Positions 52,820-61,383 of a stretch of 64,000 bases of DNA are shown piece by piece. A model generated the notes under the pieces. That model was not told the DNA's origin. It ran no database searches and worked only from the letters and a program-made list of their open reading frames with translations. Within the stretch, counting starts at the first letter, position 1; each line of letters opens with the position of its first letter. Origin of the DNA: Burkholderiales bacterium (lineage in GTDB: Bacteria > Pseudomonadota > Gammaproteobacteria > Burkholderiales > SG8-39). The position numbers and the translations under genes were made by a program. The DNA lies in contig JADLAV010000005.1 of assembly GCA_020848075.1 (NCBI GenBank), forward strand, positions 62,001 to 126,000, given 5' to 3'.

Positions 52820-54628
52820 ATGCTTGGGAGGATGCTGAAATGGGTGCTCAGTCGGGGGCGCGGCGGCGCCGCCGAGGGCGCGCGCGCGCTCGCCGAGGCG
52901 CTTCGGCTCGAGGCGAGCGGGCGGATCGGGGAAGCCCGCGAGCGTCTGCGGTCGGTGCTGGCCGCGGAAGACGACGCGAGCGTGCCCCTGCTGTCGCTGC
53001 TCGGGCGGCTCGAGGCGCAGGCCGGCGAACCGCGGGCGGCGCGCGAGCTGCTCGCGCGCGCCGCGCGGCTCGATCCGCGCTCGGCCGACGTCCAGGCCGA
53101 TCTCGGCAACGTGCACGCGATGATGGGCGAGTCGTCCGCCGCGACGCGTTGTTACCGTGCAGCGCTCGCGCTGGATCCGCAGCATGTCGCGGCACACTGC
53201 AACATCGGGTTGCTCCTCGCCCGGGACGGCGAGCGCAACGCCGCGCTCGATCACTTCCGCGCCGCGGTCGCGGCAAATCCGGAGTTCACGCCAGCGATTC
53301 GCAACCTCGTCGCATGGCTTCCGGACGACGCGGTTCCGACCGCCGACATCGCGATGGTCGAGCGAATCGTCGCGCGGTTCCCGGATCTTGCTGAAGCACA
53401 CGCCGCGCTCGGGGCGCTCCACCTGCGCGGCGCGTTCGATGCGCAGCCTGCGCTCACAGCGCTCGACCGCGCAATCGCGCTCGGGCTCGACGAGGCCGAT
53501 GTGCACACGCGCCGCGGGGTCGCGCTGCACGAGCTCGGGCGTTTCGACGCAGCACTCGAAGCGTTCGGGCGCGCGCTCGCGCACGATCCTGACCATGTGA
53601 TCGCACGCTTTCACCGCGCGATCACGCTCCTTGCACTGGGGCGCTTCGCCGCAGGCTGGCCGGACTACGAGCTGCGATTGCGCTCGGAGGATCGGCCGCA
53701 GCGCGCGATGCCCGGATCGCCCTGGCGCGGCGAGCCGCTCGATGGCCGGACGGTGCTGGTGCACGCCGAGCAGGGCGTCGGCGACGAGATCCTGTTCGCC
53801 TCCTGCTTGCCGGACCTGATCCGGGCTTCCGGAACATGCATCGTCGAATGCGATGCGCGGCTCGCGGCCCTGTACCGGCGGTCGTTTCCGGACGCCACCA
53901 TCGTCGGCGGGAGCCAACACGAACCGATCGCGCTCCCGCCGGAGGCGCGCGTCGACTTCCACGTCCCGATCGGGAGCCTGCCTGGCCATCTGCGATGCCA
54001 GCCGGCGGAATTTCCGGCGCACGCCGGATACTTGCGCGCGGATCCGCAGCGCGCGGCGGCCTGGCGCGCGTGCCTGACGCAGTCGGGGCGGGGACCGGTC
54101 GCCGGCATCGCATGGCGCGGCGGCACGCTGCGATCGCGCGGGCCAGGCCGCTCGATCGAACTGGGCCGACTGGCGCCGATCCTGGCGGTGCGAGCCGTGA
54201 CGTGGGTGTGCCTGCAACGGGGCGCGGCGCCGGTTGAACTCGAGACGATCGAGCTCACGAACGGCGTGCATGCGCAGGCGTTCCCCGATGCGCTCGAGGA
54301 TCTGGACGAGACCGCGGCGCTGCTCGCAGCGCTCGATCTGGTGGTCACGATCGACAGCACGGTCGCGCAGCTCGCAGGCGCGCTCGGCCGGCCGGCGTGG
54401 GTGCTGCTGCCAGTCGGCGCCGAGTGGCGCTATGGGGTCGACGGGGAGCGTATGCCCTGGTATCCGAGCGCCCGGCTGTTCCGGCAGTCCCTTCCGAACG
54501 ACTGGGCGCCGGTCGTCGGCAACGTCGCGCGTGAACTTTGCACGTGGGCGGGCGAGGCGCACCGGTCATCGGTCGGCTGCGTTGCTAGAATGGGCCGCGA
54601 CGACAGCGACGCGCCGCGAACCGGATGA
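52820..54628 (+). CDS. TPR protein with glycosyltransferase-like C-terminal domain (copy 1)
   Basis: About 602 residues from ATG 52820 (an upstream GTG at 52790 would add ten). Residues about 10-270 are TPR repeats (AALALDPQHVAAHCNIGLLLARDGE and similar units). The C-terminal half resembles the glycosyltransferase family 9/41-like fold: VLVHAEQGVGDEILFASCLPDLI, CIVECDARLAALYRRSFP, GIAWRGGT, LDLVVTIDSTVAQLAGALGRPAW and the late MPWYPSARLFRQ. Two more genes here (56025, 58723) share exactly this plan. It probably glycosylates a surface or pilus protein. It overlaps the methyltransferase gene by four bases. Confidence 0.85.
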   Translation: MLGRMLKWVLSRGRGGAAEGARALAEALRLEASGRIGEARERLRSVLAAEDDASVPLLSLLGRLEAQAGEPRAARELLARAARLDPRSADVQADLGNVHAMMGESSAATRCYRAALALDPQHVAAHCNIGLLLARDGERNAALDHFRAAVAANPEFTPAIRNLVAWLPDDAVPTADIAMVERIVARFPDLAEAHAALGALHLRGAFDAQPALTALDRAIALGLDEADVHTRRGVALHELGRFDAALEAFGRALAHDPDHVIARFHRAITLLALGRFAAGWPDYELRLRSEDRPQRAMPGSPWRGEPLDGRTVLVHAEQGVGDEILFASCLPDLIRASGTCIVECDARLAALYRRSFPDATIVGGSQHEPIALPPEARVDFHVPIGSLPGHLRCQPAEFPAHAGYLRADPQRAAAWRACLTQSGRGPVAGIAWRGGTLRSRGPGRSIELGRLAPILAVRAVTWVCLQRGAAPVELETIELTNGVHAQAFPDALEDLDETAALLAALDLVVTIDSTVAQLAGALGRPAWVLLPVGAEWRYGVDGERMPWYPSARLFRQSLPNDWAPVVGNVARELCTWAGEAHRSSVGCVARMGRDDSDAPRTG

Positions 54629-55290
54629 CCTACAGCCGACAGAACCCGAGCCCGCGCTACAGGGAACTCACTGCTCTGTACCGCACCATGCACGCCGAGG
54701 GCGAACGCTTCATGAACCTCCCGTCCGAGCGCACGTTCCCCGGAGTGAGCCTGCCGCCGCAGGCCATCCGCATCAAGCGCCTGATCGACGTGACCGGGGC
54801 GACGAACATCCTGGATTACGGCAGCGGCAAGGGCATGCAATACGACGTTCGCGACATGCAGCTCTCCGACGGACGGGTCGTGCCGAGCATCGCCGACTAT
54901 TGGAACGTCGACTACGTGCATTGTTACGACCCGAGCTTCCCCCCGTTCAGCAAGCTCCCGCAGGGCAAGTTCGACGCCGTGATCTCGACCGACGTGCTCG
55001 AGCACTGTCCCGAGGAGGACGTGTCGTGGATCGTCGGCGAGCTCTTCGGCTTTGCCGAGCGCTTCGTCTTCGCCACCGTCGCGTGCTACCCGGCGCGCAA
55101 GCGGCTGCCGACCGGCGAGAACGCGCACTGCACCATCCGGCCGGCGACATGGTGGGCCGAGCTCGCAAGCGCGAGCGCGGCGCGGCATCGCGGCGTGGCC
55201 TGGGAGTTCTGGGTGCAGGAGCGGGAAGGCACGGGTGACGGGGCGCGAATGGTCGAGAGCCGGATCGGCTCCGAGGGAGCCGGCCGGTGA
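54625..55290 (+). CDS. Class I SAM-dependent methyltransferase-like protein
   Basis: A 221-residue protein with a SAM-binding motif ILDYGSGKGMQYDVRD (residues about 58-73), a post-motif Asp in HCYDPSFPPF and the motif ISTDVLEHCPEEDV, typical of class I methyltransferases of the sugar/polysaccharide type. Its start overlaps the TPR gene (ATGA) and its end overlaps the next glycosyltransferase (TGATG), so all three are coupled. Modification of a glycan is the likely role. Confidence 0.82.
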   Translation: MTYSRQNPSPRYRELTALYRTMHAEGERFMNLPSERTFPGVSLPPQAIRIKRLIDVTGATNILDYGSGKGMQYDVRDMQLSDGRVVPSIADYWNVDYVHCYDPSFPPFSKLPQGKFDAVISTDVLEHCPEEDVSWIVGELFGFAERFVFATVACYPARKRLPTGENAHCTIRPATWWAELASASAARHRGVAWEFWVQEREGTGDGARMVESRIGSEGAGR

Positions 55291-55970
55291 TGCGCGTCTT
55301 CATCGGCTACGATCCCCGGGAGGCCGTCGCATTCAGCGTGCTCGCGCACAGCATCCACGTGCGCGCGAGCGGGCCCGTGAGCGTGGCCCCGCTGATGCTC
55401 TCCGAGCTCAAGGGCTTGTTCACGCGCGAGCGGCATCCGCTCCAGTCCACCGACTTCGCGTTCAGCCGGTTCCTCACTCCGCATCTCTCGGGCTACGAGG
55501 GCTGGAGCGTCTTCCTGGACTGCGACATGCTCGTCCTCGACGACATCGCGAACCTGTGGCGGCTGCGCGACGAACGCTACGCGGTGATGGTGGTGAAGCA
55601 CGACCACCAGCCGCGCGAGACCATCAAGTTCCTGGACCAGCCGCAGACCGCGTACCCGAAGAAGAACTGGTCGAGCGTCATGCTCTTCAACAACGCGCGG
55701 TGCCGCGCGCTCACGCCCGAGTACGTCAACACCGCGAGCGGGCTCGAGCTCCACCAGTTCAAGTGGCTGTCCGACGAGGGACTGATCGGCGAGCTGCCGC
55801 GGACGTGGAATCACCTGGTGGGCTACTACAAGCCCGCGCCGGGAGTATCGCTCGTGCACTACACGCTGGGCGGCCCCTACTTCGACGAGTACCGGGACTG
55901 CGAGTATGCGGAGGAGTGGCGGCAGGAGCTTGCGCGCATGCTTGCCTGCACGCAGCGCGTCGCGCGCTAG
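55290..55970 (+). CDS. Glycosyltransferase with DxD motif
   Basis: A 226-residue protein of the family-8-like GT-A type. It starts MRVFIGYDPREAVAFSVLAHSI; the nucleotide-sugar metal site is FLDCDMLVLDDI, and later motifs include SSVMLFNN and LVHYTLGGPYFDEY. No membrane segment. The first codon could be GTG 55287 or ATG 55290; the ATG overlaps the methyltransferase stop. Confidence 0.85.
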   Translation: MRVFIGYDPREAVAFSVLAHSIHVRASGPVSVAPLMLSELKGLFTRERHPLQSTDFAFSRFLTPHLSGYEGWSVFLDCDMLVLDDIANLWRLRDERYAVMVVKHDHQPRETIKFLDQPQTAYPKKNWSSVMLFNNARCRALTPEYVNTASGLELHQFKWLSDEGLIGELPRTWNHLVGYYKPAPGVSLVHYTLGGPYFDEYRDCEYAEEWRQELARMLACTQRVAR

Positions 55971-56024
55971 CAGCCGGTTGGCAGACATGTGTGCCGCAAG
56001 CGCCCAACCCCGCCCGGCAGGCAG

Positions 56025-57845
56025 ATGAGGATGTTGCGCGTCTTCGTCACTGGAATCTCGCGACGCTCTGGGCGTCGCTCGCGTGACTGGCTCCTGACCG
56101 AAGCGGTGCGCGTGCGCGAGGCGGGCGATCCGGCCGCGGCTGCATCCATCCTCGAGCCGTTCGTCGCCGATTGCCAAGACGACGCGGACGCACAGTTGCT
56201 TCTGGCGGACATCCGGCGCGAGCTCGGCGACACGGCCGGGGCCGAACGCATCGTGCGCGGAGTGATCGCCGCCGAGCCGGAGCGTGCCGAGGGCTGGGTC
56301 CTGCTCGGTGCGGTGCTGCGCGATGCAGGCGACGCGCGCCGCGCGGCCGAGGCGTACATGCGCGCGCTGTCGCTCGCACCCGAGGATCTCGCCCCGCGCA
56401 TCGAACTCGCCGTGCTGCTGATCGGGCTTGCCCAGGCGACCAACGCGATCCCGTTGCTGCAGTACGTGTTGAACCGGGATCCCGACTCGGCCGAGGCGCA
56501 CGGCAACATGGGCATCGCGCTGCAGCGACTGAATCGCCTCGCTGAGGCGGTTCCGCACTTCGAGCGGGCGGTCGCGCTCAATCCCGCCGATGCGCTGCTG
56601 CAGAACAATCTTGCGCTTGCATACCGCGAGCTCGGGCGCCTCGACGAGGCGGCGCACCTGCTGCGGGCCGCACACTCTCGAAAACCCGGCGATCCGACCA
56701 CGATCAACAACCTCGCGATCGTGCTGGCCGACCTCGGCCGGGCGGCTGAGGCGCGCGCGCTCGTCGAGCCGCTCGTCGAAGCTCGACCCGAATTCCACGA
56801 GGCGCGATGCACACTCGCGCACGTTCTGCAGGATCTCGGTGAGCTCGACACGGGGCTCGCCCATATCGAGCGGGTTCTCGCGCGGCAACCGCAGAACGCG
56901 GACGTCCGGATGATGAAGGCGCTTCACCTCCTTTCGCTCCGCGACTTCGAGCGCGGCTGGCGCGAGTACACGGCGCGCATGACTTCGGCCGAATCGCCGC
57001 GGCGCAGCTTTCCGTTTCCGGAGTGGCAGGGCGAGTCTTTGTCCGGGAAGTCGGTTCTGGTCTATGCGGAGCAGGGGATCGGCGACGAGATCATGTTCGC
57101 CAATTGCTTCGGCGACCTGCTCGAGGAGGCCCGGCGCGTGGTGATCGAATGCGATCCGCGGCTGGCGCCGCTCTTCGCCCGCTCCTTTCCCGGAGCGGAG
57201 GTTTTTCCAGGCCGGCTGCCGGGGCCGCACCCGTGGCTCGAGCAGGCCGGCGAGATCGATGTGCAGGTTCCCGCCGGCAGCCTGCCGCGCCGCTACCGGT
57301 CGAGCTGGGCGAGCTTCCCGCGGCACCGTGGCTACCTCCGGCCCGACCCGGAGAAGGTTGCGCACTTTCGGGCGCGGCTCGCCGGCCTCGGGTCCGGGCG
57401 CAAGATGGGGATCGCGTGGCGCGGTGGGCTCGCCAAGACCCGCCGCGCGCTGCGCTCGATCGAGCCGCGCGAGCTCGAGGCGCTGCTCGGTCGACCCGAG
57501 CTGAGCTTCGTCTGCCTCCAGCACGCCGCGACGACCGAGGACACCGCGGCGATGGGTGCCTTCGCGCCGGGGCGTTTTCACCATTGGCCCGAGGCGCTGG
57601 TGGAGGCCGACGAGACGGCCGCGTTGATGAGCGCGCTCGATTGCATCGTGACGGTCTGCAGCTACGTCGTGCATCTGGGCGGCGCGCTCGGCCTCGACGT
57701 GCGCGTATTGGTGCCTGCGAGCCCGGAATGGCGTTACCTGCGCGCGGGGCAGGAGATGCCGTGGTATCCCGCTGCACGACTCTTCCGCCAGCGGCCTGGA
57801 GAGCGCTGGGCTAACGTCGTTCGCGCCGTGGCGCCGGGAGTGTGA
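56025..57845 (+). CDS. TPR protein with glycosyltransferase-like C-terminal domain (copy 2)
   Basis: About 606 residues. TPR units occupy roughly residues 15-330 (for example AEAHGNMGIALQRLNRLAEAVPHFERAVALNP, seen as repeated AxxxxN/ALNP units), and the C-terminal domain repeats the plan of copy 1: VLVYAEQGIGDEIMFANCFGDLL, VIECDPRLAPLFARSFPG, GIAWRGGL, LDCIVTVCSYVVHLGGALGLDV and MPWYPAARLFRQ. I start at ATG 56025; an in-frame ATG at 55989 is closer to the preceding gene but adds a Pro/Arg-rich leader. Confidence 0.83.
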   Translation: MRMLRVFVTGISRRSGRRSRDWLLTEAVRVREAGDPAAAASILEPFVADCQDDADAQLLLADIRRELGDTAGAERIVRGVIAAEPERAEGWVLLGAVLRDAGDARRAAEAYMRALSLAPEDLAPRIELAVLLIGLAQATNAIPLLQYVLNRDPDSAEAHGNMGIALQRLNRLAEAVPHFERAVALNPADALLQNNLALAYRELGRLDEAAHLLRAAHSRKPGDPTTINNLAIVLADLGRAAEARALVEPLVEARPEFHEARCTLAHVLQDLGELDTGLAHIERVLARQPQNADVRMMKALHLLSLRDFERGWREYTARMTSAESPRRSFPFPEWQGESLSGKSVLVYAEQGIGDEIMFANCFGDLLEEARRVVIECDPRLAPLFARSFPGAEVFPGRLPGPHPWLEQAGEIDVQVPAGSLPRRYRSSWASFPRHRGYLRPDPEKVAHFRARLAGLGSGRKMGIAWRGGLAKTRRALRSIEPRELEALLGRPELSFVCLQHAATTEDTAAMGAFAPGRFHHWPEALVEADETAALMSALDCIVTVCSYVVHLGGALGLDVRVLVPASPEWRYLRAGQEMPWYPAARLFRQRPGERWANVVRAVAPGV

Positions 57846-57894
57846 GCGAAATGCCACAAGGCAGCTACGCCCGAGCGGGAAAGAGGGTATCGGC

Positions 57895-58623
57895 ATGCTG
57901 AGGCGGTTCCTCTCGGGCATCCTCCGCGGTCGGCGCACACCCGCTGCGGCCACCCCGGCGGAGGTGGACGACGACGGCGCGCTGGCGGGAATGCGCTTTC
58001 ACGTCTGCTCGAATCTCGCTGACTGCCGCGGCATCTGTTGCCGCCGCGGCGTGCAGATGCTCGAGAGCGATGCCCTTCGCATCATCGCCTTCGTCGAGAG
58101 TCACCCCGCGCACTTCAGCCTGCTGCAGCGCGTGGAGGCACCGCTCTACAAGGCCGAAATCCTCCAGGGAATCCCGGTCTACTCCACTGAGGTGGTGACG
58201 CCCGATGGGCCGGGCAGGACGGGCGTGAACCGCGCGCAGCGCGCCGGCGTGACGGTTTCCGAAGAGGACCGCAAACGGGGAAGCTGCGTGTTCCGCTATC
58301 CCGACGGGCGCTGCTCCCTGCAGGTTGCGGCGGTCGAGCTCGGCTACCACAAGTGGGAGTTCAAGCCGAAGCCGTGCTGGCTGTTCCCGTTGCAGCCGGC
58401 GTACGCGGGCGACCGGGACGGGGTGCGCCATTTCCGGCTGCGGTTCGCCGGAGGCCATCCGGACTTCGCCGACTACCCGTGCGCCCGTCTCGACGAGAGC
58501 GGTCTCCCCGCGGGGGAGGCATTCGCCGAGGAGATGGCGTACTTCCGGCAGCAGTTGCCGGGCGCGCCGGACGATTTCGTCAGTGTCGTCGACGCGGATG
58601 GCAATCCCGCGGAGACCTCCTGA
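57895..58623 (+). CDS. Cysteine-rich putative metal-cluster protein (DUF3109/YkgJ-like)
   Basis: A 242-residue protein with clustered cysteines: FHVCSNLADCRGICCRRGVQM, then SCVFRYPDGRCSLQ and KPCWLFPLQ. This is the pattern of the DUF3109/YkgJ Fe-S or zinc-binding families. Function unknown; its place among glycosyltransferase genes is unexpected. GAAAGAGGG precedes the ATG. Confidence 0.72.
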   Translation: MLRRFLSGILRGRRTPAAATPAEVDDDGALAGMRFHVCSNLADCRGICCRRGVQMLESDALRIIAFVESHPAHFSLLQRVEAPLYKAEILQGIPVYSTEVVTPDGPGRTGVNRAQRAGVTVSEEDRKRGSCVFRYPDGRCSLQVAAVELGYHKWEFKPKPCWLFPLQPAYAGDRDGVRHFRLRFAGGHPDFADYPCARLDESGLPAGEAFAEEMAYFRQQLPGAPDDFVSVVDADGNPAETS

Positions 58624-58722
58624 GATGCGCCGCAGACTGTGGTTGCGGGGGGCCGCACGCGCGTGCCGCCGTCCGTACTGGTCTCGTCCGCGTGAACATC
58701 AGCGGCTTGCGCCGCCCGCTGC

Positions 58723-60375
58723 ATGAAGTGGCGGTTCGGTCGTACGCGGGCGCCGGAACCGCAACTGATTGCGGCCAAACCGCCATCCGTTTCCGCGGAG
58801 CTTGCCGCGCATGCGCGAGCGGCCGTCCGGGATGTCCTCGCACGGGGCGACGCCGAGGTGGCGGCGAGCGCCGCGGCCCGGGCGCTCGAAATGCATCCGG
58901 ACGATCCCGAGCTCAATACGCTTGCGGGCGAGGCCGATGTCGCGCGCGGCGACGACGAGGCGGCGTTGGACGCCTTCGTTCTCGCGCTGCACTACGATCC
59001 GGCGAATGCGCGGGCCCTCGCAGGCCGCGTCCGCGCCCTGAGCCGCCTCGGGCGCACCGCCGAGATTCCCGGGGCCTGGCGGGAGCTGCTCGCAGCCGTG
59101 CCGACGCACCGGCAGGCGCTCTATGCGCTTGCACGGCATGCCGAGCAGATCGGCGCCTTTGGCGACGCGATCGCGTTGCTCGAGCGGCTCCTCACCCATC
59201 ATCCGTCCGCGTCCGACGCGCGCAACATGCTCGGCCTCATCCGCGCGCGCGAGCTGGGCGACTTTTCCGGGGGCGAAGCGCTGCTGCGGCAGGCGCTCGC
59301 AGCCGAGCCCGACAACGCGGATGCGGCCGCGAACCTTGGCTGGGTGCTCGCCGAGGCAGGGAGGCCAGTGGATGGGCTCGCGCTGCTCGATCGCGTGCTT
59401 GCGCGGCAGGCCGGCGATGCGGAACTGCGGCTAACGCGGGCGGTGATCGAACTCAAGCGCGGGAACTACGCCCGCGGGTGGCAGGACTACCGCGCCCGCA
59501 TCGAGAGCACGCTCTTCGTGCCGCGCCCGTTCCGGTTCCCGGACTGGCGCGGGGAATCGCCTGCCGGCAGGCGGGTGCTCGTCTACGGCGAGCAGGGGCT
59601 GGGCGACCAGGTCATGTTCGCGTCCTGCCTGCCCGATCTGCTGCGAGAAGCAGGGTCTTGTGTGCTCGATTGCGAGCCCCGGCTCGCAGGGCTCTTCGCT
59701 CGCTCGTTCCCGGGCACGCGTGTCTTCGGCACGGTGCAGAACGATCCTTCTCCCGCATGGCTTGACACCATCGGTGCGATGGATATGCAGATTCCCGTCG
59801 GCGATCTGCCGCTCCGCTACCGGGGCCGCCGCGAGGACTTCCCCGCGCACCGGGGCTACCTCTCGCCCGACCTCGAGAAAGTTGCGGGGTACCGGCGGCG
59901 TCTGGCGGCCCTCGGGCCGGGCCCGAAGATCGGGCTGTCGTGGCGCGGCGGCACCAGGACGTCGCGGCGCGATCTCCGCTCCATCGGTCTTTCCGCGCTC
60001 GCGCCCCTGCTCGAGCGCTCCCATGCCCACTGGATCAGCCTTCAGTACACGTCGTGCATCGACGAGATCGTCGCCTTTCAGGAGCGCACCGGCATCGCGG
60101 TGCACCACTGGCAGAACGCGATCGATGATTACGACGACACTGCCGCTCTGGTGACTGCGCTGGATGCCGTCGTGAGCGTGTGCACCGCAGTCGTCCATCT
60201 CGCCGGCGCGCTTGGCCGACCGGCGCTCGTGATGGTGCCGGTCGCGGCCGAGTGGCGCTACGGCGCCGCCGGCGATGGGATGCCCTGGTACCCTAGCGCC
60301 CGGCTTTTCCGCCAAGTGCGTGCGGGCGAGTGGAGCGATGTCCTGGATCGAATCGCGATTGAGCTCGGGAACTGA
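58723..60375 (+). CDS. TPR protein with glycosyltransferase-like C-terminal domain (copy 3)
   Basis: A 550-residue third paralogue. TPR region about residues 25-265 (LALHYDPANARALAGRVRAL and AAEPDNADAAANLGWVLAEAG-like units), then VLVYGEQGLGDQVMFASCLPDLL, CVLDCEPRLAGLFARSFPG, GLSWRGGT, LDAVVSVCTAVVHLAGALGRPAL and MPWYPSARLFRQ. It lacks the N-terminal repeats of copy 2, and its first residues are short. No ribosome site is strong at 58723. Confidence 0.82.
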   Translation: MKWRFGRTRAPEPQLIAAKPPSVSAELAAHARAAVRDVLARGDAEVAASAAARALEMHPDDPELNTLAGEADVARGDDEAALDAFVLALHYDPANARALAGRVRALSRLGRTAEIPGAWRELLAAVPTHRQALYALARHAEQIGAFGDAIALLERLLTHHPSASDARNMLGLIRARELGDFSGGEALLRQALAAEPDNADAAANLGWVLAEAGRPVDGLALLDRVLARQAGDAELRLTRAVIELKRGNYARGWQDYRARIESTLFVPRPFRFPDWRGESPAGRRVLVYGEQGLGDQVMFASCLPDLLREAGSCVLDCEPRLAGLFARSFPGTRVFGTVQNDPSPAWLDTIGAMDMQIPVGDLPLRYRGRREDFPAHRGYLSPDLEKVAGYRRRLAALGPGPKIGLSWRGGTRTSRRDLRSIGLSALAPLLERSHAHWISLQYTSCIDEIVAFQERTGIAVHHWQNAIDDYDDTAALVTALDAVVSVCTAVVHLAGALGRPALVMVPVAAEWRYGAAGDGMPWYPSARLFRQVRAGEWSDVLDRIAIELGN

Positions 60376-60792
60376 CGCGGAGCGGCACCCCATCACGCAG
60401 GACGGTGGGCCGCCCCGCAGCTTGCAACCGGGGGAGCGTGATTTGCGTCACGGAGGGTCGGATCATCCTGAGGTGGAGCGCAGACCCAGACCGGAACGAT
60501 GTCACGGAATGGCGCGAGTCCGCCGATCGCGGACGCGCTTTGCCCGAAGCATCTCGCGTGAGCCGCGACGCCCCGGGGACCCCCGCGGGCTGTCTCGGGG
60601 GGTTGTTGACGGCATTCATTCTTTCCGCGAGCCCGGGTCGCCGAGCGCCTGCCGCTGGCCGTCACTTCGTCTACGCGGCCGGGCAATCCGAGTGCTGATC
60701 TTTGGTGGGAAACCGGAGATTCACGCGGGGTCTTAGGATAAAAATACTGAAATATCAATTGCATACATTATCATTCTCGCCTTCGAGCGGGC
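60376..60792. other. Spacer before pilA with a CRP-like site and AT-rich activator region
   Basis: No convincing gene is present; a 97-codon frame at 60405-60698 has no family or ribosome site. CGTGATTTGCGTCACG (60437-60452) is a CRP-type inverted repeat (CGTGA-N6-TCACG). From about 60730 to 60780 the DNA turns sharply AT-rich, unlike its surroundings, which fits a PilR/IHF-type upstream region for the sigma-54 promoter. Confidence 0.45.
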
Positions 60793-60807
60793 TGGCACAC
60801 CGCTTGC
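60793..60807 (+). promoter_or_regulatory. Sigma-54 promoter of pilA
   Basis: TGGCACACCGCTTGC matches the RpoN consensus TGGCAC-N5-TTGC, with GG at 60794-60795 and GC at 60806-60807 exactly ten bases apart. It is 55 bp before the pilA start, as expected for PilS/PilR-controlled pilins. Confidence 0.82.
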
Positions 60808-60862
60808 GTAAAAGGGATCGGCGGGTAAGCAGCCTACTCTCAACGATCTAGAGGAGAAGTGC

Positions 60863-61282
60863 ATGAAGGCAATCCAAAAGGGCTTTACGCTCATCGAGCT
60901 GATGATCGTCGTCGCGATCATCGGTATCCTGGCGGCGATCGCGCTGCCGGCGTACCAGGACTACACGATTCGCGCACGGGTATCCGAGTTGATCCTCGCG
61001 GCGAGCGCGTTCCGCACGGCGGTCACCGAGAAGTACCAGGCCGACCAGACGCCCGCCAGCGCGGGCGTGGGGCTTACGGTTACGGCCACCGGCAAGATCG
61101 CATCGGGCACGGTGTCCGACGGCGGCGTGATCACCATCACGGGTAAGAAGGTCCAAGGCGTTCAGGACCAGAACATCGGCACCGCGGTGACCATCACCCT
61201 GACGCCGTCCTACAATACGCAGACGGCGGTGTGGAGCTGCGTCGGAACGCCTTCGAAGTACATGCCGGCAAGCTGCCGCTGA
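60863..61282 (+). CDS. pilA: Type IV major pilin
   Basis: The structural subunit of type IV pili: 139 residues. The prepilin signal MKAIQKG is cut before Phe8, giving [18 protein letters not shown] with Glu5 of the mature protein present. A C-terminal disulfide loop is formed by the Cys in WSCVGT and the Cys in PASCR. A Thr/Ser-rich surface region (about 75-110) offers O-glycosylation sites, which fits the glycosyltransferases around it. GAGGAGAAG precedes the ATG, and a strong terminator follows. Confidence 0.95.
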   Translation: MKAIQKGFTLIELMIVVAIIGILAAIALPAYQDYTIRARVSELILAASAFRTAVTEKYQADQTPASAGVGLTVTATGKIASGTVSDGGVITITGKKVQGVQDQNIGTAVTITLTPSYNTQTAVWSCVGTPSKYMPASCR

Positions 61283-61303
61283 TCGGCATCGCGCAGGTCA
61301 CGA

Positions 61304-61333
61304 AGCCCCTCCCAGCGAGGGGCTTTTTCTTTT
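61304..61333 (+). terminator. Rho-independent terminator of pilA
   Basis: AGCCCCTC pairs with GAGGGGCT around CCAGC, followed by a long T-rich run (TTTTTCTTTT), 22 bp after the pilA stop. Confidence 0.88.
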
Positions 61334-61383
61334 CTGCGTCTCCTTGTTTCACCATGCTGCGCTAAGATTCGCGCGATGCAGAT

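Noticed and set aside
60405-60698. 97-codon plus-strand frame before pilA
   Set aside because: No ribosome site, no recognisable domain and a composition like neighbouring spacer DNA.
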